A stretch of 64,000 nt of DNA from Paenibacillus sinensis (GCF_019904155.1 NZ_JAHCMB010000225.1:5700-69699), one strand, 5' to 3'; positions 7,684-16,595 are shown, counted from the stretch's first letter. Notes: generated by a model from the letters alone, not told the origin. Numbers and translations are program-made.

Positions 7684-9063
7684 TCAGCTCGCCGCCACTT
7701 CGTCGCCGAAGAATGCTTTCAGCGTCTTGAAGACATCCTCTTTCTCCTTGAGCACTGACCGGACGAAAGACGGCGAGTCGATGCCCGCCAGCGATTCCCA
7801 CAGCCGTTTGTTCCCGTAAATATGCTGTCGGATCTCGCCGTAGCCGAGCATGTTGACCTTCTCCAGCAGTTCGCCCGCCAGCTTCATGGTAACCGGATTG
7901 TCGCTGTCCAGATTGTCTCCGTCGGAGAAATGGAAGGCATAGGCGTTGAACTGGCCGGGCGGATAATCGCTGTCCAGAATGCCCAGGGCCAGATCGTAGA
8001 CCGAGGAGCATTTCGTCCCACCGCTTTCGCCTTTGCGAAAGAAGGATTCCTCGTCGACTTCCTTCGCCTCCGTGCAGTGCGACAGGAAGCGGATCTGCAC
8101 GTTCTCGTACTTGGTCCGCAGGAAGCGGACCATCCAGAAGAAGAAGCTCCTTGCGACATATTTCTCGAAGGTGCCCATGGACCCCGAGGTGTCCATCATC
8201 GCCAGCACGACGGCCGAGGACTGGGGCTTCTGGATATCCTCCCAGGTCTTGAACCGGAGGTCGTCCCCGATAATGGGACCGAGGACAGGGACGGATGCCG
8301 CCGGCTCCGGGGCGAAGGCAGAGGGGAAGGAGGAGGCGCCGGCGGAAGCCGACCCAAGCCCAAGGGTGAGGCCGAGGGCGGTCAAATCGCCGCGGTATCC
8401 GCCGCCGCCATCCGGCACGGCTCCGCCATCTTCAGGCGCTTCCCAGCCGCCTGATTCGGACCAGGCGGCCGCTCCGCCGCCAGACAGGCCACTGCTCAGT
8501 GCCTGGCGCTTGATCGCCTCGAACAGCGTGCGTTTCTTGTCGACATTCGACATCATGCCCTGCTTGCGGACATCGTCGAACCGGACGTCCTCCACAGTCA
8601 TATCTGGCGCCGTCTTCGGCTTGAGCCTCGGCAGCTTCAAATCCTCAAATACAAGCTCGGCCAGCTCGTCGATTGTCAGCTCGGCTTCGTAGTAGTCGAC
8701 GCCGGGCTGGTCGCCGGCCTCGCCAGGACCCTTCCCCGGTCCCTGTCCCGGCGCGCCGGGATCGCCCTGGCCGGCCTTGCCGATGACATCGCCGACCTGT
8801 GTGCCGCCCTGCCCCTGCCCAACCTGGGGCTTGTCCCGGTTGTTGAACCGGAACTTCGGCTCGTCCAGGCTGCGGATTGGAACCTTGATCACCTTATCGC
8901 CCTGTGGCATGATGATCGACTCTTCACTTACGAGATCGGCGAGATTGTGCCGAATCGCTTCTTTTACCTTGCGCTTATGACGCTCCTGGTCGATTTCTCC
9001 CTTGCGGTGCAGCGACCAGTCGTCGCGCGCGATCACGAACAAGCGGTTGCTGCTGCTGTCCAT
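7684..9063 (-). CDS. yhbH: YhbH/YeaH family (DUF444) sporulation protein
   Basis: A 459-residue DUF444 protein needed for normal sporulation in Bacillus. ATG 9063 is chosen because GGGAGGTGG lies 6 nt upstream. The N-terminus (FVIARDDWSLHRKG) is typical. Residues roughly 90-125 form a glycine/proline/glutamine-rich linker. The C-terminal half is a von Willebrand A-like domain with the MIDAS motif DTSGS (MMDTSGSMG) and HFSDGDN. Partner of the PrkA kinase and SpoVR by gene order. The gap to prkA contains tandem repeats. Confidence 0.92.
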   Translation of the reverse strand: MDSSSNRLFVIARDDWSLHRKGEIDQERHKRKVKEAIRHNLADLVSEESIIMPQGDKVIKVPIRSLDEPKFRFNNRDKPQVGQGQGGTQVGDVIGKAGQGDPGAPGQGPGKGPGEAGDQPGVDYYEAELTIDELAELVFEDLKLPRLKPKTAPDMTVEDVRFDDVRKQGMMSNVDKKRTLFEAIKRQALSSGLSGGGAAAWSESGGWEAPEDGGAVPDGGGGYRGDLTALGLTLGLGSASAGASSFPSAFAPEPAASVPVLGPIIGDDLRFKTWEDIQKPQSSAVVLAMMDTSGSMGTFEKYVARSFFFWMVRFLRTKYENVQIRFLSHCTEAKEVDEESFFRKGESGGTKCSSVYDLALGILDSDYPPGQFNAYAFHFSDGDNLDSDNPVTMKLAGELLEKVNMLGYGEIRQHIYGNKRLWESLAGIDSPSFVRSVLKEKEDVFKTLKAFFGDEVAAS

Positions 9064-9093
9064 GCCGCCCACCTCCCGGATTATCATGTGATA

Positions 9094-9200
9094 TCAACGA
9101 TTCAGCAGACTGAATACGGACCGGGCCATACTGCCCGTTACCGATTCAGCAAACTGAAACGGCACACGGGCTAGTCCCCCGGTTACCGATTCAGCAAACT
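9094..9200. repeat. Three 44-45-bp tandem repeats derived from the prkA 3' end
   Basis: The 18-base word TTACCGATTCAGCAAACT occurs exactly at 9183-9200 and 9138-9155, with a variant at 9094-9111. The spacing is 45 and 44 bp. The first copy is the last codons and stop of prkA (SLLNR-stop), so its 3' end has been duplicated into the prkA-yhbH gap. Intervening units contain CGGGC/GCCCG hairpins. Confidence 0.85.
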
Positions 9201-11084
9201 TCCCACATACTTCATCAGCTCATTGGCGCAGGTCGCGCAGTAGCCGTGGTGTTCGATCAGGCGCTTCGAGACTTCGTTCATGCGCTTCACTTGGGTTTCG
9301 TCGGGGTTGAGGGTCGAGGTTGTGATTTTGATGACGTCCTTCAGGTCGGCGAACAGCTTCTTCTCGATGGCATCCTTCAGCGGCTCATGCGACGTATATT
9401 CGAACTGCCGTCCGCGGCGGGCGAACGACGAAATTTTGATCAGGATTTCCTCGCGGAAAGCCCGTTTCTGGTTCTCGGTAACGCCGATCTGCTCCTCGAT
9501 AGAGCGCATCAGCTTCTCGTCGGGATCACGCTCCTCGGAGGTGATCGGGTCTTTCATCTTGTGGCCGCTGCAATAAGCCTCGACATTGTCCAGATAGTTG
9601 TTGAGCATCGTATGCGCCGATTCCTCGAACGAGTAGACGAACGCACGCTGCACTTCGGTCTTGGCTTTATGGTCGTACTCCTTGCGGGCCAGGGTGATGA
9701 GATTGAGCAGACGCTCGCGCTCTTCTCTGGAGATGGACGGATGCTGGTCAAGCCCCTCCTTGAGCGAGCGGAGCACATCCAGCGCATTGATGCAGGACTT
9801 GCTGCCTTTGATCAGGGCGCTGGAGATCCGGTTGATGACATACCGGGGATCAACGCCGGACATGCCTTCGTCGGGATGCTCGCGCATGAGCTCGTCCACA
9901 TCGGCTTTCTTGACGCCGTCGACTTCCACGCCGTCGTAGAGATACATTTTTTTGACCAGATCGATTCCGGGCTTCTTGGGTTCTTTGAGACGGGACATGA
10001 CGGTAAATACGGAGGCGGTCCAGAGCGCACCTGGCGCCAAATGCACCTGGTTGTTCAGCCCGGAGGCGTCTACCAGCTTGCGGTAAATGCGTTCTTCCTG
10101 TCCGGCTTTGAGATTGTAGGGTATGCGCATGACGATCATGCGGGAGTGGAGGGCTTCGTTCTTCTTATTGGAGATGAATGCGCGGTATTCGGTTTCGTTC
10201 GTATGAGCGATGATCAGTTCGTCGGCGGAGATGAGCGCAAAGCGTCCCGCTTTAAAATTGCCTTCCTGCGTCAGGGAGAGCAAATTCCATAGAAATTTCT
10301 CGTCGCATTTCAGGATTTCCTGAAATTCCATCAGGCCGCGATTGGCCTTATTAAGCTCCCCGTCGAACCTGTAGGCTCTGGGGTCCGATTCCGAACCGTA
10401 GCGGGTAATGGTTGAAAAATCAATGCTGCCGGTCAGATCGGCGATATCCTGCGACTTCGGATCGGAGGGAGCGAAGGTCCCGATTCCCGTCCGGTCGCTC
10501 TCGGAGAACAGCACCCGGACAACGGGCATCTCCTCAATTCGTCCGCCGTATTCCTGCTCCAGCGTCATCCTGCATACCGGGCAGAGGTCGCCTTCGATAT
10601 GCACCCCGTATTCCTTGCGGAATTCCTCGCGAAGCTCGCGGGGGATCAGATGAAGCGGTTCCTCCTGCATCGGGCAGCCTTTAATGGCATACACGGCGCC
10701 TTCCGGCGTGCGGGTGAAGGATTCCAGACCGTTCTTCATCAGCGTGACAAGTGTCGATTTGCCGCCGCTCACCGGCCCCATGAGAAGCAGGAGGCGCTTG
10801 CGGACGTCAAGCCGCTGGGCTGAAGGCCGGAAGTATTCTTCCACAAGCAGTTGAATCGCGTCTTCGAGACCGAAGAGTGTTCCGCTGAAGAACGCATATT
10901 CTCTTCGTCCGTCTCCCAGCTCGGTGATGCCTGCCGCCTCGATCATCCGGTAGACCAGTTCGTGCGATGTCCCGGCGATTCGCGGATTCTCTCTAACGAG
11001 CTGCAAGTAATCGAGAAAAGTGCCCTCCCAGTTGAGGTCGTTCTCTTTGTCCCGATACGTTAACAATTTTTCCAAGAACGTCAT
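9183..11084 (-). CDS. prkA: PrkA AAA-family serine protein kinase
   Basis: A 633-residue PrkA, reported in the literature as a serine kinase or ATP-dependent protease acting in sporulation and stress. The N-terminal AAA-like core has Walker A GPVSGGKST (103-111). A CPVC cysteine pair lies at 168-171 and a conserved ADLTGSIDFS segment follows. The C-terminal PrkA domain includes LDNVEAYCSGHKMKDP. AAAGGGAGGCGGTAAGC precedes ATG 11084. It heads the leftward operon with yhbH and spoVR. Its downstream spacer contains copies of its own 3' end. Confidence 0.95.
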   Translation of the reverse strand: MTFLEKLLTYRDKENDLNWEGTFLDYLQLVRENPRIAGTSHELVYRMIEAAGITELGDGRREYAFFSGTLFGLEDAIQLLVEEYFRPSAQRLDVRKRLLLLMGPVSGGKSTLVTLMKNGLESFTRTPEGAVYAIKGCPMQEEPLHLIPRELREEFRKEYGVHIEGDLCPVCRMTLEQEYGGRIEEMPVVRVLFSESDRTGIGTFAPSDPKSQDIADLTGSIDFSTITRYGSESDPRAYRFDGELNKANRGLMEFQEILKCDEKFLWNLLSLTQEGNFKAGRFALISADELIIAHTNETEYRAFISNKKNEALHSRMIVMRIPYNLKAGQEERIYRKLVDASGLNNQVHLAPGALWTASVFTVMSRLKEPKKPGIDLVKKMYLYDGVEVDGVKKADVDELMREHPDEGMSGVDPRYVINRISSALIKGSKSCINALDVLRSLKEGLDQHPSISREERERLLNLITLARKEYDHKAKTEVQRAFVYSFEESAHTMLNNYLDNVEAYCSGHKMKDPITSEERDPDEKLMRSIEEQIGVTENQKRAFREEILIKISSFARRGRQFEYTSHEPLKDAIEKKLFADLKDVIKITTSTLNPDETQVKRMNEVSKRLIEHHGYCATCANELMKYVGSLLNR

Positions 11085-11539
11085 GCTTACCGCCTCCCTT
11101 TTGTGAAAATGTCATTCTTGAAAAGGTACAGGTGACAGATGCAGCGCCGTGCTATCGATAAGGCGCGTCCATGCCGACAGAGCAGTAGAGACATTTGTTC
11201 TTGCAATATGAAGTTGTCTATAAAGTGTAGCATAAACTCTATCATCTAGCGACAACAAAAAAGTAATACGATTAGCAATATTTACAGGTAAATGGCGCAT
11301 TTCACAAAAAATTTAAATAATTTTAAGGTTTGATGTGATATAGAATAACAGAGATTTATGATTATATGGAAAAAACACGGAGACTTCCGCTTCGTTCACG
11401 AAACCGAAGTCAGAATAATTGACATTTGGGGCCGGAGTATGAATTAGCTCATTTGTTCTTCCGGACCGGGATAATACAATGTTGCCATACCTCATGATAT
11501 AACGTTTGGATAGCGATAGCGGCGAAAGGAGGCGGGATC
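11085..11539. other. Divergent intergenic region between prkA and modD
   Basis: A 455-bp AT-rich region carrying promoters for the leftward sporulation operon and rightward modD. A TTGACA occurs at 11419-11424 on the plus strand without a good -10 box. No operator, RNA gene or convincing small gene was recognised. Confidence 0.5.
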
Positions 11540-12388
11540 ATGATATACATTTCCGATGAGTCCATCGACAAGATGATCGGAGAGGATATTCCTTACCTGG
11601 ATTTGACCACATGGGCTCTTGGCATCGGCGATTACAAAGGGAGGATTGAGTATTACTCCAGGGAAAAAGCGGTTCTATGCGGAACGGAGGAGGTGCTGCG
11701 CATCTTCGCCAAGCTGGGCGTTTCGCCGGTCTTCAGCCTTCCCTCGGGAACGGAAGTCGGACCGGGAGAGGTGTTCCTGTCGGCCGAAGGCACGGCGGGC
11801 GCGCTTCAGATGGCCTGGAAGGTGACGCAGAACCTGCTCGAATGCAGCTCGGGCATTGCGACGAAGACAAGGCGCGTGGTCGATAGCGTGAGGGCCGTTA
11901 ATCCGGAAGTATCGGTGGCCTCAACCCGCAAGAGCTTCCCCGGTACGAAGGCGCTGAGCGTAAAGGCCATTCTGTGCGGAGGCGCTTCGCCCCATCGGCT
12001 CGGGCTGTCGGAGACCGTGCTCGTATTCAAGGAGCATGCTGCGTTCTGCGGCGGTCCGGAGGCGCTGCTGGACCGGATTCCCGGCATCAAGGCGAAGGTT
12101 CCGGAGAAGAAATTGGTCGTCGAGACCGATTCCGTGGAATACGCTCTGGCCTTATGCCGGGCGGGGGCGGACTGCCTGCAGTTCGACAAGCTGCCGCCGG
12201 AGGAGCTGCTTGCAGCCAGCGCCAGGCTGCGGGAGATCAACCCCGGGATCGTCCTGCTGGCGGCGGGCGGCATCGACGAACACAATGCGCCAAGCTATGC
12301 GGCTTCCGGCGTCGATGTGCTGGTGACGACGGCGCTGTTCTTCGCGAAGCCGCTCGATATGAGCGTGCGTCTGCTGCCGGCGGAGTAG
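11540..12388 (+). CDS. modD: ModD, quinolinate phosphoribosyltransferase-like protein of molybdenum uptake
   Basis: A 282-residue member of the nicotinate-nucleotide pyrophosphorylase fold. The start (MIYISDESIDKMI, then EDIPYLDLTT and IEYYSREKAVLCGTEE) resembles the ModD branch usually found beside molybdate ABC transporters rather than NadC of NAD synthesis. Conserved TRKSFPGTKALSVKA and AGGIDEHN are present. GAAAGGAGGCGGGATC precedes the ATG. ModD's exact reaction is not established. No modABC is adjacent. Together with the nif-type genes at 2.6-3.6 kb it suggests molybdenum supply for nitrogenase (inference). NadC remains the alternative. Confidence 0.8.
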   Translation: MIYISDESIDKMIGEDIPYLDLTTWALGIGDYKGRIEYYSREKAVLCGTEEVLRIFAKLGVSPVFSLPSGTEVGPGEVFLSAEGTAGALQMAWKVTQNLLECSSGIATKTRRVVDSVRAVNPEVSVASTRKSFPGTKALSVKAILCGGASPHRLGLSETVLVFKEHAAFCGGPEALLDRIPGIKAKVPEKKLVVETDSVEYALALCRAGADCLQFDKLPPEELLAASARLREINPGIVLLAAGGIDEHNAPSYAASGVDVLVTTALFFAKPLDMSVRLLPAE

Positions 12389-12518
12389 GGTCTTGGGCAT
12401 TACCCGGCATGCACGGATTTCAAGGCCGGGCGAACCGGCCGGGCCTGATGGGTGCTATGGCCTGCACTACACATCATTAAGGGTTCAGCCCTTAACTCAT
12501 AAGAGCGATATGACAAGA

Positions 12519-12552
12519 AGAGCGTTAGGGGAAACCCTAGCGCGCTTTTTTT
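12519..12552 (+). terminator. Rho-independent terminator after modD
   Basis: GCGTTAGGG, a GAAA loop and CCCTAGCGC (one G-T pair) are followed by GCTTTTTTT. A second small hairpin, TTAAGGG/CCCTTAA, lies at 12477-12495. Confidence 0.85.
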
Positions 12553-12605
12553 GGACAAGATATGGAAGAAAGAGTGTACATAATTAAAATATGTAAAGGA
12601 AATTA

Positions 12606-12635
12606 TTGACAACCTAAAACTCGGCATAATATAAT
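12606..12635 (+). promoter_or_regulatory. Strong sigma-A promoter of the citrate-synthase-like operon
   Basis: TTGACA and TATAAT are both perfect and separated by 18 bp. The start codon at 12681 lies 46 bp downstream, so transcription should start near 12642. Confidence 0.8.
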
Positions 12636-12643
12636 CCGAAACG

Positions 12644-12655
12644 AGTCTGCAGACT
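12644..12655. promoter_or_regulatory. 12-bp palindrome at the transcription start
   Basis: AGTCTGCAGACT is a perfect palindrome just downstream of the promoter, positioned where a repressor would block transcription. It is short, so chance is possible. Confidence 0.4.
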
Positions 12656-12680
12656 TATTATTGATTATAAAAAAGGCCGA

Positions 12681-13874
12681 GTGGGAGTGGTAGAGGTGCA
12701 GAGAGGAATGTTAGTTGCCGAGGGTTTGGAGGGAGTCGCCGCCTTTGAAACGGGATTGTCCTGTATCGACGGTGACGAAGGCCGGATTATGTACCGGGAA
12801 TATCCGGCGGAGGAACTACAGCATAACCGGAATTTTGAAGAAGTGGCCTACTTGCTCTGGTACGGTAAATGGCCCGCTGCCGATAAGCTGGAGGAGTTCC
12901 AGCGCATTCTCGCGGCGCGCCGGTTTCTTCCGCGGCATGTCAAGCTGACGCTGGATCAGCTTCCGGAAGAGGTTGACATGATGAGTGTACTGCAGACCGC
13001 CGTCTCTGCGCTGAAGGACTGCGAGAGCGTCTGGCCTCCGTCATGGGAGCAGGCCTCCGGAATTGTCTCCAAAATCCCGGCCATCATTGCCTACCGCAGA
13101 GCCCGGCTGGAGGGCCGGGAAGCTGTCGAGCCAAGGCTGGACTTGAACCATACTGCCAATTACCTCTATATGTTGCTCGGGGAAGTACCGACAGACAGTC
13201 AGCGGCAAATGCTGGAGACTTATCTGGTGCTTACCCAGGAGCTGGGCTCCAACCCGTCCACCTTCACGGCCAGAGTAGTCGCATCGACCCGATCCGACCT
13301 GATCTCCTCCGCTTCGGCGGCGATCGGAGCCTTGAAGGGAACGCTGCATGGCGGCGCGCCCGCCGAAGTTCTGGAGATGCTCCGCGAGATCGGAAGCCCT
13401 GATCGTGCGGAGGAATGGATTCGCAGGGCACTGGAATCCGACCGCCGCATCATGGGCTTCGGACATCGCATCTTCAAGAGCCGTGACCCCCGTTCGGAAA
13501 TGCTGAAGGAGCTGGCTCTCCGTCATGCGCCGGAGCATCCGCTGCTGAAGCTGGCGGTGTCGGTAGAAGAGACAGCGCATCGCCTTCTGGAGGAGTATAA
13601 GCCGGACCGGCAGCTTGTTACCAATGTCGATTATTACGCTTCCGTGGTGCTTCACATCGTCGGGCTTGACGAATCGTTGTTTACCCCGACCTTTGCAGTC
13701 AGCCGCTGTGTCGGCTGGTGCGCCCATATTATGGAGCAGGCGGTGCACAACCGGCTCATCTATCCGCAGGCCATATACAGGAGCGAACTCCACAAGCAAA
13801 GACCGGCTGCATGGTTCGGTCATGCGCTTGCCGGGAACGCAGGCGAGGTCCTTGCGCCGGAGGTGGTGTTATGA
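12681..13874 (+). CDS. Citrate-synthase-like enzyme with altered substrate site
   Basis: A 397-residue citrate synthase superfamily protein. The catalytic triad is kept: His223 (LHGGAP), His262 (GFGHR) and Asp317 (NVDYY). Two substrate-contact motifs are changed. The usual HADHE-L-N-AST is here TQELGSNPST, so the oxaloacetate-binding His falls on Leu188. The usual RPxxxYxG arginine is Tyr361 (NRLIYPQAIY). The C-terminal tail of about 30 residues is also atypical. It therefore probably condenses an acyl-CoA with a different acceptor (inference). The start is uncertain among GTG 12681, GTG 12696 and ATG 12708. Its stop overlaps the next gene's start. Confidence 0.85.
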   Translation: MGVVEVQRGMLVAEGLEGVAAFETGLSCIDGDEGRIMYREYPAEELQHNRNFEEVAYLLWYGKWPAADKLEEFQRILAARRFLPRHVKLTLDQLPEEVDMMSVLQTAVSALKDCESVWPPSWEQASGIVSKIPAIIAYRRARLEGREAVEPRLDLNHTANYLYMLLGEVPTDSQRQMLETYLVLTQELGSNPSTFTARVVASTRSDLISSASAAIGALKGTLHGGAPAEVLEMLREIGSPDRAEEWIRRALESDRRIMGFGHRIFKSRDPRSEMLKELALRHAPEHPLLKLAVSVEETAHRLLEEYKPDRQLVTNVDYYASVVLHIVGLDESLFTPTFAVSRCVGWCAHIMEQAVHNRLIYPQAIYRSELHKQRPAAWFGHALAGNAGEVLAPEVVL

Positions 13875-14605
13875 TGCAGGAGCAGCTCGTCCCCGTCAGC
13901 GGGCAGTCCATTGAGCGGGCGGTGTCGGTGCTTAAGGCGGGCGGCCTGGTGATCGGCCCGTCCCGGTCCAACTATAACATTATGTGCGATCCCAGAAATG
14001 GGCAGGCCGTCGAGCGCGTGTTCGAAGTGAAGAAGCGGACCAAGTTCGGTCCGCTGACTGTATCGATCTCCTCGCTTGAGGGTCTTGACGGCCTGGTAAC
14101 CCTTCCTGACACGCTCGACCCAGGCGTTCTGCAGGAAGTATGGCCGAGCGAGCTCACTCTGATCTTCTACAAGAACTATCCTTTTCCCGAACGGCTAACC
14201 TGCGGTGCGCCAACGGTGGGACTGACCTGGCAGGGAGAATCCGCTATGCAGACGCTGACCGAGGCTTATGGACATCCGCTTGCCGTAACGTCAGCCAATC
14301 TGTCGGGAATGGGAACGGGTCTTGTTGATCTGGAGCAGGCGCTGGCGCATATGAGCGGCAAGGTCGACCTCATTCTGCAGGGGCCTTCTGCCAGCCCGGA
14401 TAAGAGGGCGGGAACGGAGATTGAAGGCAATACGATCATTGATTTGTCGTTTCAGCCGCCGGTGCTTGTGCGGCAGGGGCTGGTTCCGCTGGAGCGCATC
14501 CGCGGCCACTTCCCCGGCCTGATCGAAGATCCGTCCGTGTATCCGGAGCTGCTTCGGGCGCGCAGCGCCGCCTCCGGCCCCCGGGGAGCAGGCGCTCATG
14601 AGTAA
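13871..14605 (+). CDS. Divergent YrdC/Sua5-type (threonylcarbamoyl-AMP synthase-like) protein
   Basis: A 244-residue YrdC-fold protein. Authentic Sua5/YrdC enzymes make threonylcarbamoyl-AMP for tRNA t6A. Here the family's PTxTxYGL motif is PSRSNYNIM (30-38), and the usual RxP segment reads VGLTWQGES. KxR (54-56), PLTVSI and TSANLSG (140-146) are kept. This suggests a carbamoyl- or acyl-adenylating enzyme with another acceptor (inference), but a diverged t6A enzyme cannot be excluded. ATG 13871 is chosen for its GGAGGTGG site and 4-base overlap with the citrate-synthase-like stop. It lacks the extra C-terminal domain of long Sua5 proteins. Confidence 0.8.
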   Translation: MMQEQLVPVSGQSIERAVSVLKAGGLVIGPSRSNYNIMCDPRNGQAVERVFEVKKRTKFGPLTVSISSLEGLDGLVTLPDTLDPGVLQEVWPSELTLIFYKNYPFPERLTCGAPTVGLTWQGESAMQTLTEAYGHPLAVTSANLSGMGTGLVDLEQALAHMSGKVDLILQGPSASPDKRAGTEIEGNTIIDLSFQPPVLVRQGLVPLERIRGHFPGLIEDPSVYPELLRARSAASGPRGAGAHE

Positions 14606-15821
14606 TGTAGCTCTTTTCTATGTATACCGAATTGTCTCGCGCTGTTACTTCCATCTGCCGATTCTGTTTATTTTCTTCTACAGGCAGGACTTGTCTCTGC
14701 CAGAAATCGAGCTGATGCTCGCAGCCTATGGTCTGGTCGTCATGCTGACCGCGAAATGGAACGTGAGGGCCATGCGCAGGATGGCGCAGCCGAAGGTCAT
14801 CGCCATTGGCGAGTGTCTGAAAGGCCTGGGGCTTGTGCTGCTGATCGTCGCTCCGCATCCCGCCGTTCTTCTGGCGGGACAGATCGTCTGCGGGCTCGGG
14901 TACAGCCTGGCGGCCGGCACGGATTCCAGCCTGCTGCGGTCGCTCTTCGAGGAAGGGGATCAGGAGAAGTACCGCAGAACCGAATCCTCGTCGGCGAGCT
15001 TCATGTTCCTGTCCGTTCTACTGGCGGGGATTCTGGGAAGCGTCCTGATGGAGAACGGTCTGCGGATTCCCTTTTATCTGTCGATCGCAGCCAATGTAGT
15101 ATCGGCCGCCGTAATTCTCGGCATTCGGGAAGCCGGGCCGGCAGGGAGCCGGCCTGCGACGCCCGCGGGAGCATCGAAGGCAGCGAAGCCGCAGGCGGGG
15201 GACAAGGCGGCTCGTCCTGCTCTGGAGTTAACAAGCGGGCAGCGCTTCTGGAAGAGATATTACGCGCTTGTCCGGGCCTTTACGCTGGCTCCTTTTGTGG
15301 GTTTTATTCCGTTTCTGCTGAACCGGACGCTGCACATCGGCATGCTGCAGTTCGGACTTGTGCTCAGTTTGTTCACCCTGCTCGGCTTCGTCTCGGCCCG
15401 CTACGCCGTCCGCGTCGGGGCCGCCATCGGCGAGAACCGGCTCGTGATACTTACGACGGTGCTGTCGCTGTCGTCCATGCTTCTGCTCGCCCTTTCGCCG
15501 CATATCGCCAGCGCGGCGCTGGCCGTAGCGATTATGGGGCTCGCCTCGGGAGGGGCAAGGCCGCTGGCTGTCGGGCAGCTCAGCGGCCCGGGAATGAAAC
15601 CGACTGAACGCACGGCTGTGCTGTCTTCCATGGAGCGGATGTACGGCTTCTGGAACGCCTTCCTGCTCGTCGCGGGCGGGTTCGCGCTGGATGAGTTCGG
15701 TTTCCGCGTCCTGATGCTCGGCTTGGCAGCCGGCTTCCTGCTCGTCTCTGCGGTGTCCTATCTGATGCGCCGCACCGGTTCTTCTGCTCCGCACTCCGTG
15801 TCCGGAGAACTGCCATCTTAA
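14598..15821 (+). CDS. MFS transporter of the citrate-synthase-like/YrdC operon
   Basis: A 407-residue major facilitator with about 12 hydrophobic segments in two halves. The charged central loop (residues about 180-215) is rich in Ala, Pro, Gly and Lys. The short motif TDSSLLRSLFEEGD after helix 4 occurs in exporter-type MFS proteins. Its ATG overlaps the YrdC-like stop by 8 bases, so translation is coupled. By context it would export the product of the two enzymes, or import a substrate. No specificity can be read from the sequence. Confidence 0.85.
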   Translation: MSNVALFYVYRIVSRCYFHLPILFIFFYRQDLSLPEIELMLAAYGLVVMLTAKWNVRAMRRMAQPKVIAIGECLKGLGLVLLIVAPHPAVLLAGQIVCGLGYSLAAGTDSSLLRSLFEEGDQEKYRRTESSSASFMFLSVLLAGILGSVLMENGLRIPFYLSIAANVVSAAVILGIREAGPAGSRPATPAGASKAAKPQAGDKAARPALELTSGQRFWKRYYALVRAFTLAPFVGFIPFLLNRTLHIGMLQFGLVLSLFTLLGFVSARYAVRVGAAIGENRLVILTTVLSLSSMLLLALSPHIASAALAVAIMGLASGGARPLAVGQLSGPGMKPTERTAVLSSMERMYGFWNAFLLVAGGFALDEFGFRVLMLGLAAGFLLVSAVSYLMRRTGSSAPHSVSGELPS

Positions 15822-15842
15822 TTTCCAAAAGGAGAGATCACG

Positions 15843-16574
15843 ATGAATATCCGTTATCTGGGGCATTCCTGCTTTCTGGTCAGCCATGAATCCTATTCTG
15901 TCATTATCGACCCGTTCCTGTCGGGCAATCCGCTCGCGGCTGCGAAGCCGGAGGACATTACGGTTGATGCTGTTCTGGTTACTCACGGCCATATGGACCA
16001 TATGATGGATGCCGCCGCAATCGCGCTCCGCTGCGGCTGTCCTGTTATTGCGAATTATGAAGTTTGTCTTCATCTGTCAGAGCAGGGGGTGGCGACGGAA
16101 GCTATGCATATCGGGGGCTTCCGTTCGTTCCCCTGGGGCACGGTTAAGCTTACCCAAGCCTTTCACGGATCGGGCATCGAGCTTGAGGGAGGCGGGGTGA
16201 AGGAAGGCGGCATGCCGGCCGGAATCGTGCTTACGATGGGCGGCTTCACCTTCTACCATGCCGGTGATACCGCACTGTTCGGTGACATGAAGCTGATCGG
16301 CGAGCTGAACAGGCTCGATGCGGCGGCGCTGCCGATCGGCGATGTGTTCACAATGGGGCCGGACGACTCCCTCATTGCGGCATCATGGCTGCAGGCGGGG
16401 GCATATATCCCGATGCATTATAATACCTTTCCGCCGATTATCCAGGACGCAGCCGCCTGGCTGAAGCGCTTGGAGAGCCAGGGACGGAAAGGAGCGGTCC
16501 TTGCGCCCGGAGAGTCATGCAGACTGGGTGCGGGAGGACTCACCACTTTGAGCGGAAGCGCCACGGCTGAATAG
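15843..16574 (+). CDS. UPF0173 metal-dependent hydrolase (YtkL-like)
   Basis: A 243-residue metallo-beta-lactamase-fold hydrolase. Metal ligands are in HGHMDH near residue 50 and FYHAGDTAL, with a final PMHYNTFPPI, all as in UPF0173. The substrate of this family is unknown. AAAGGAGAGATCACG precedes the ATG. It starts 21 bp after the MFS stop, so it may belong to the same transcript. The family is widespread as a housekeeping gene, so the neighbourhood may be incidental. Confidence 0.9.
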   Translation: MNIRYLGHSCFLVSHESYSVIIDPFLSGNPLAAAKPEDITVDAVLVTHGHMDHMMDAAAIALRCGCPVIANYEVCLHLSEQGVATEAMHIGGFRSFPWGTVKLTQAFHGSGIELEGGGVKEGGMPAGIVLTMGGFTFYHAGDTALFGDMKLIGELNRLDAAALPIGDVFTMGPDDSLIAASWLQAGAYIPMHYNTFPPIIQDAAAWLKRLESQGRKGAVLAPGESCRLGAGGLTTLSGSATAE

Positions 16575-16595
16575 CATAGAACTGCAACAAGCCGG

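Noticed and set aside
13718..13870. Upstream extension of the YrdC-like gene
   Set aside because: It lies inside the citrate-synthase-like gene; ATG 13871 has a strong ribosome site and couples to the stop.
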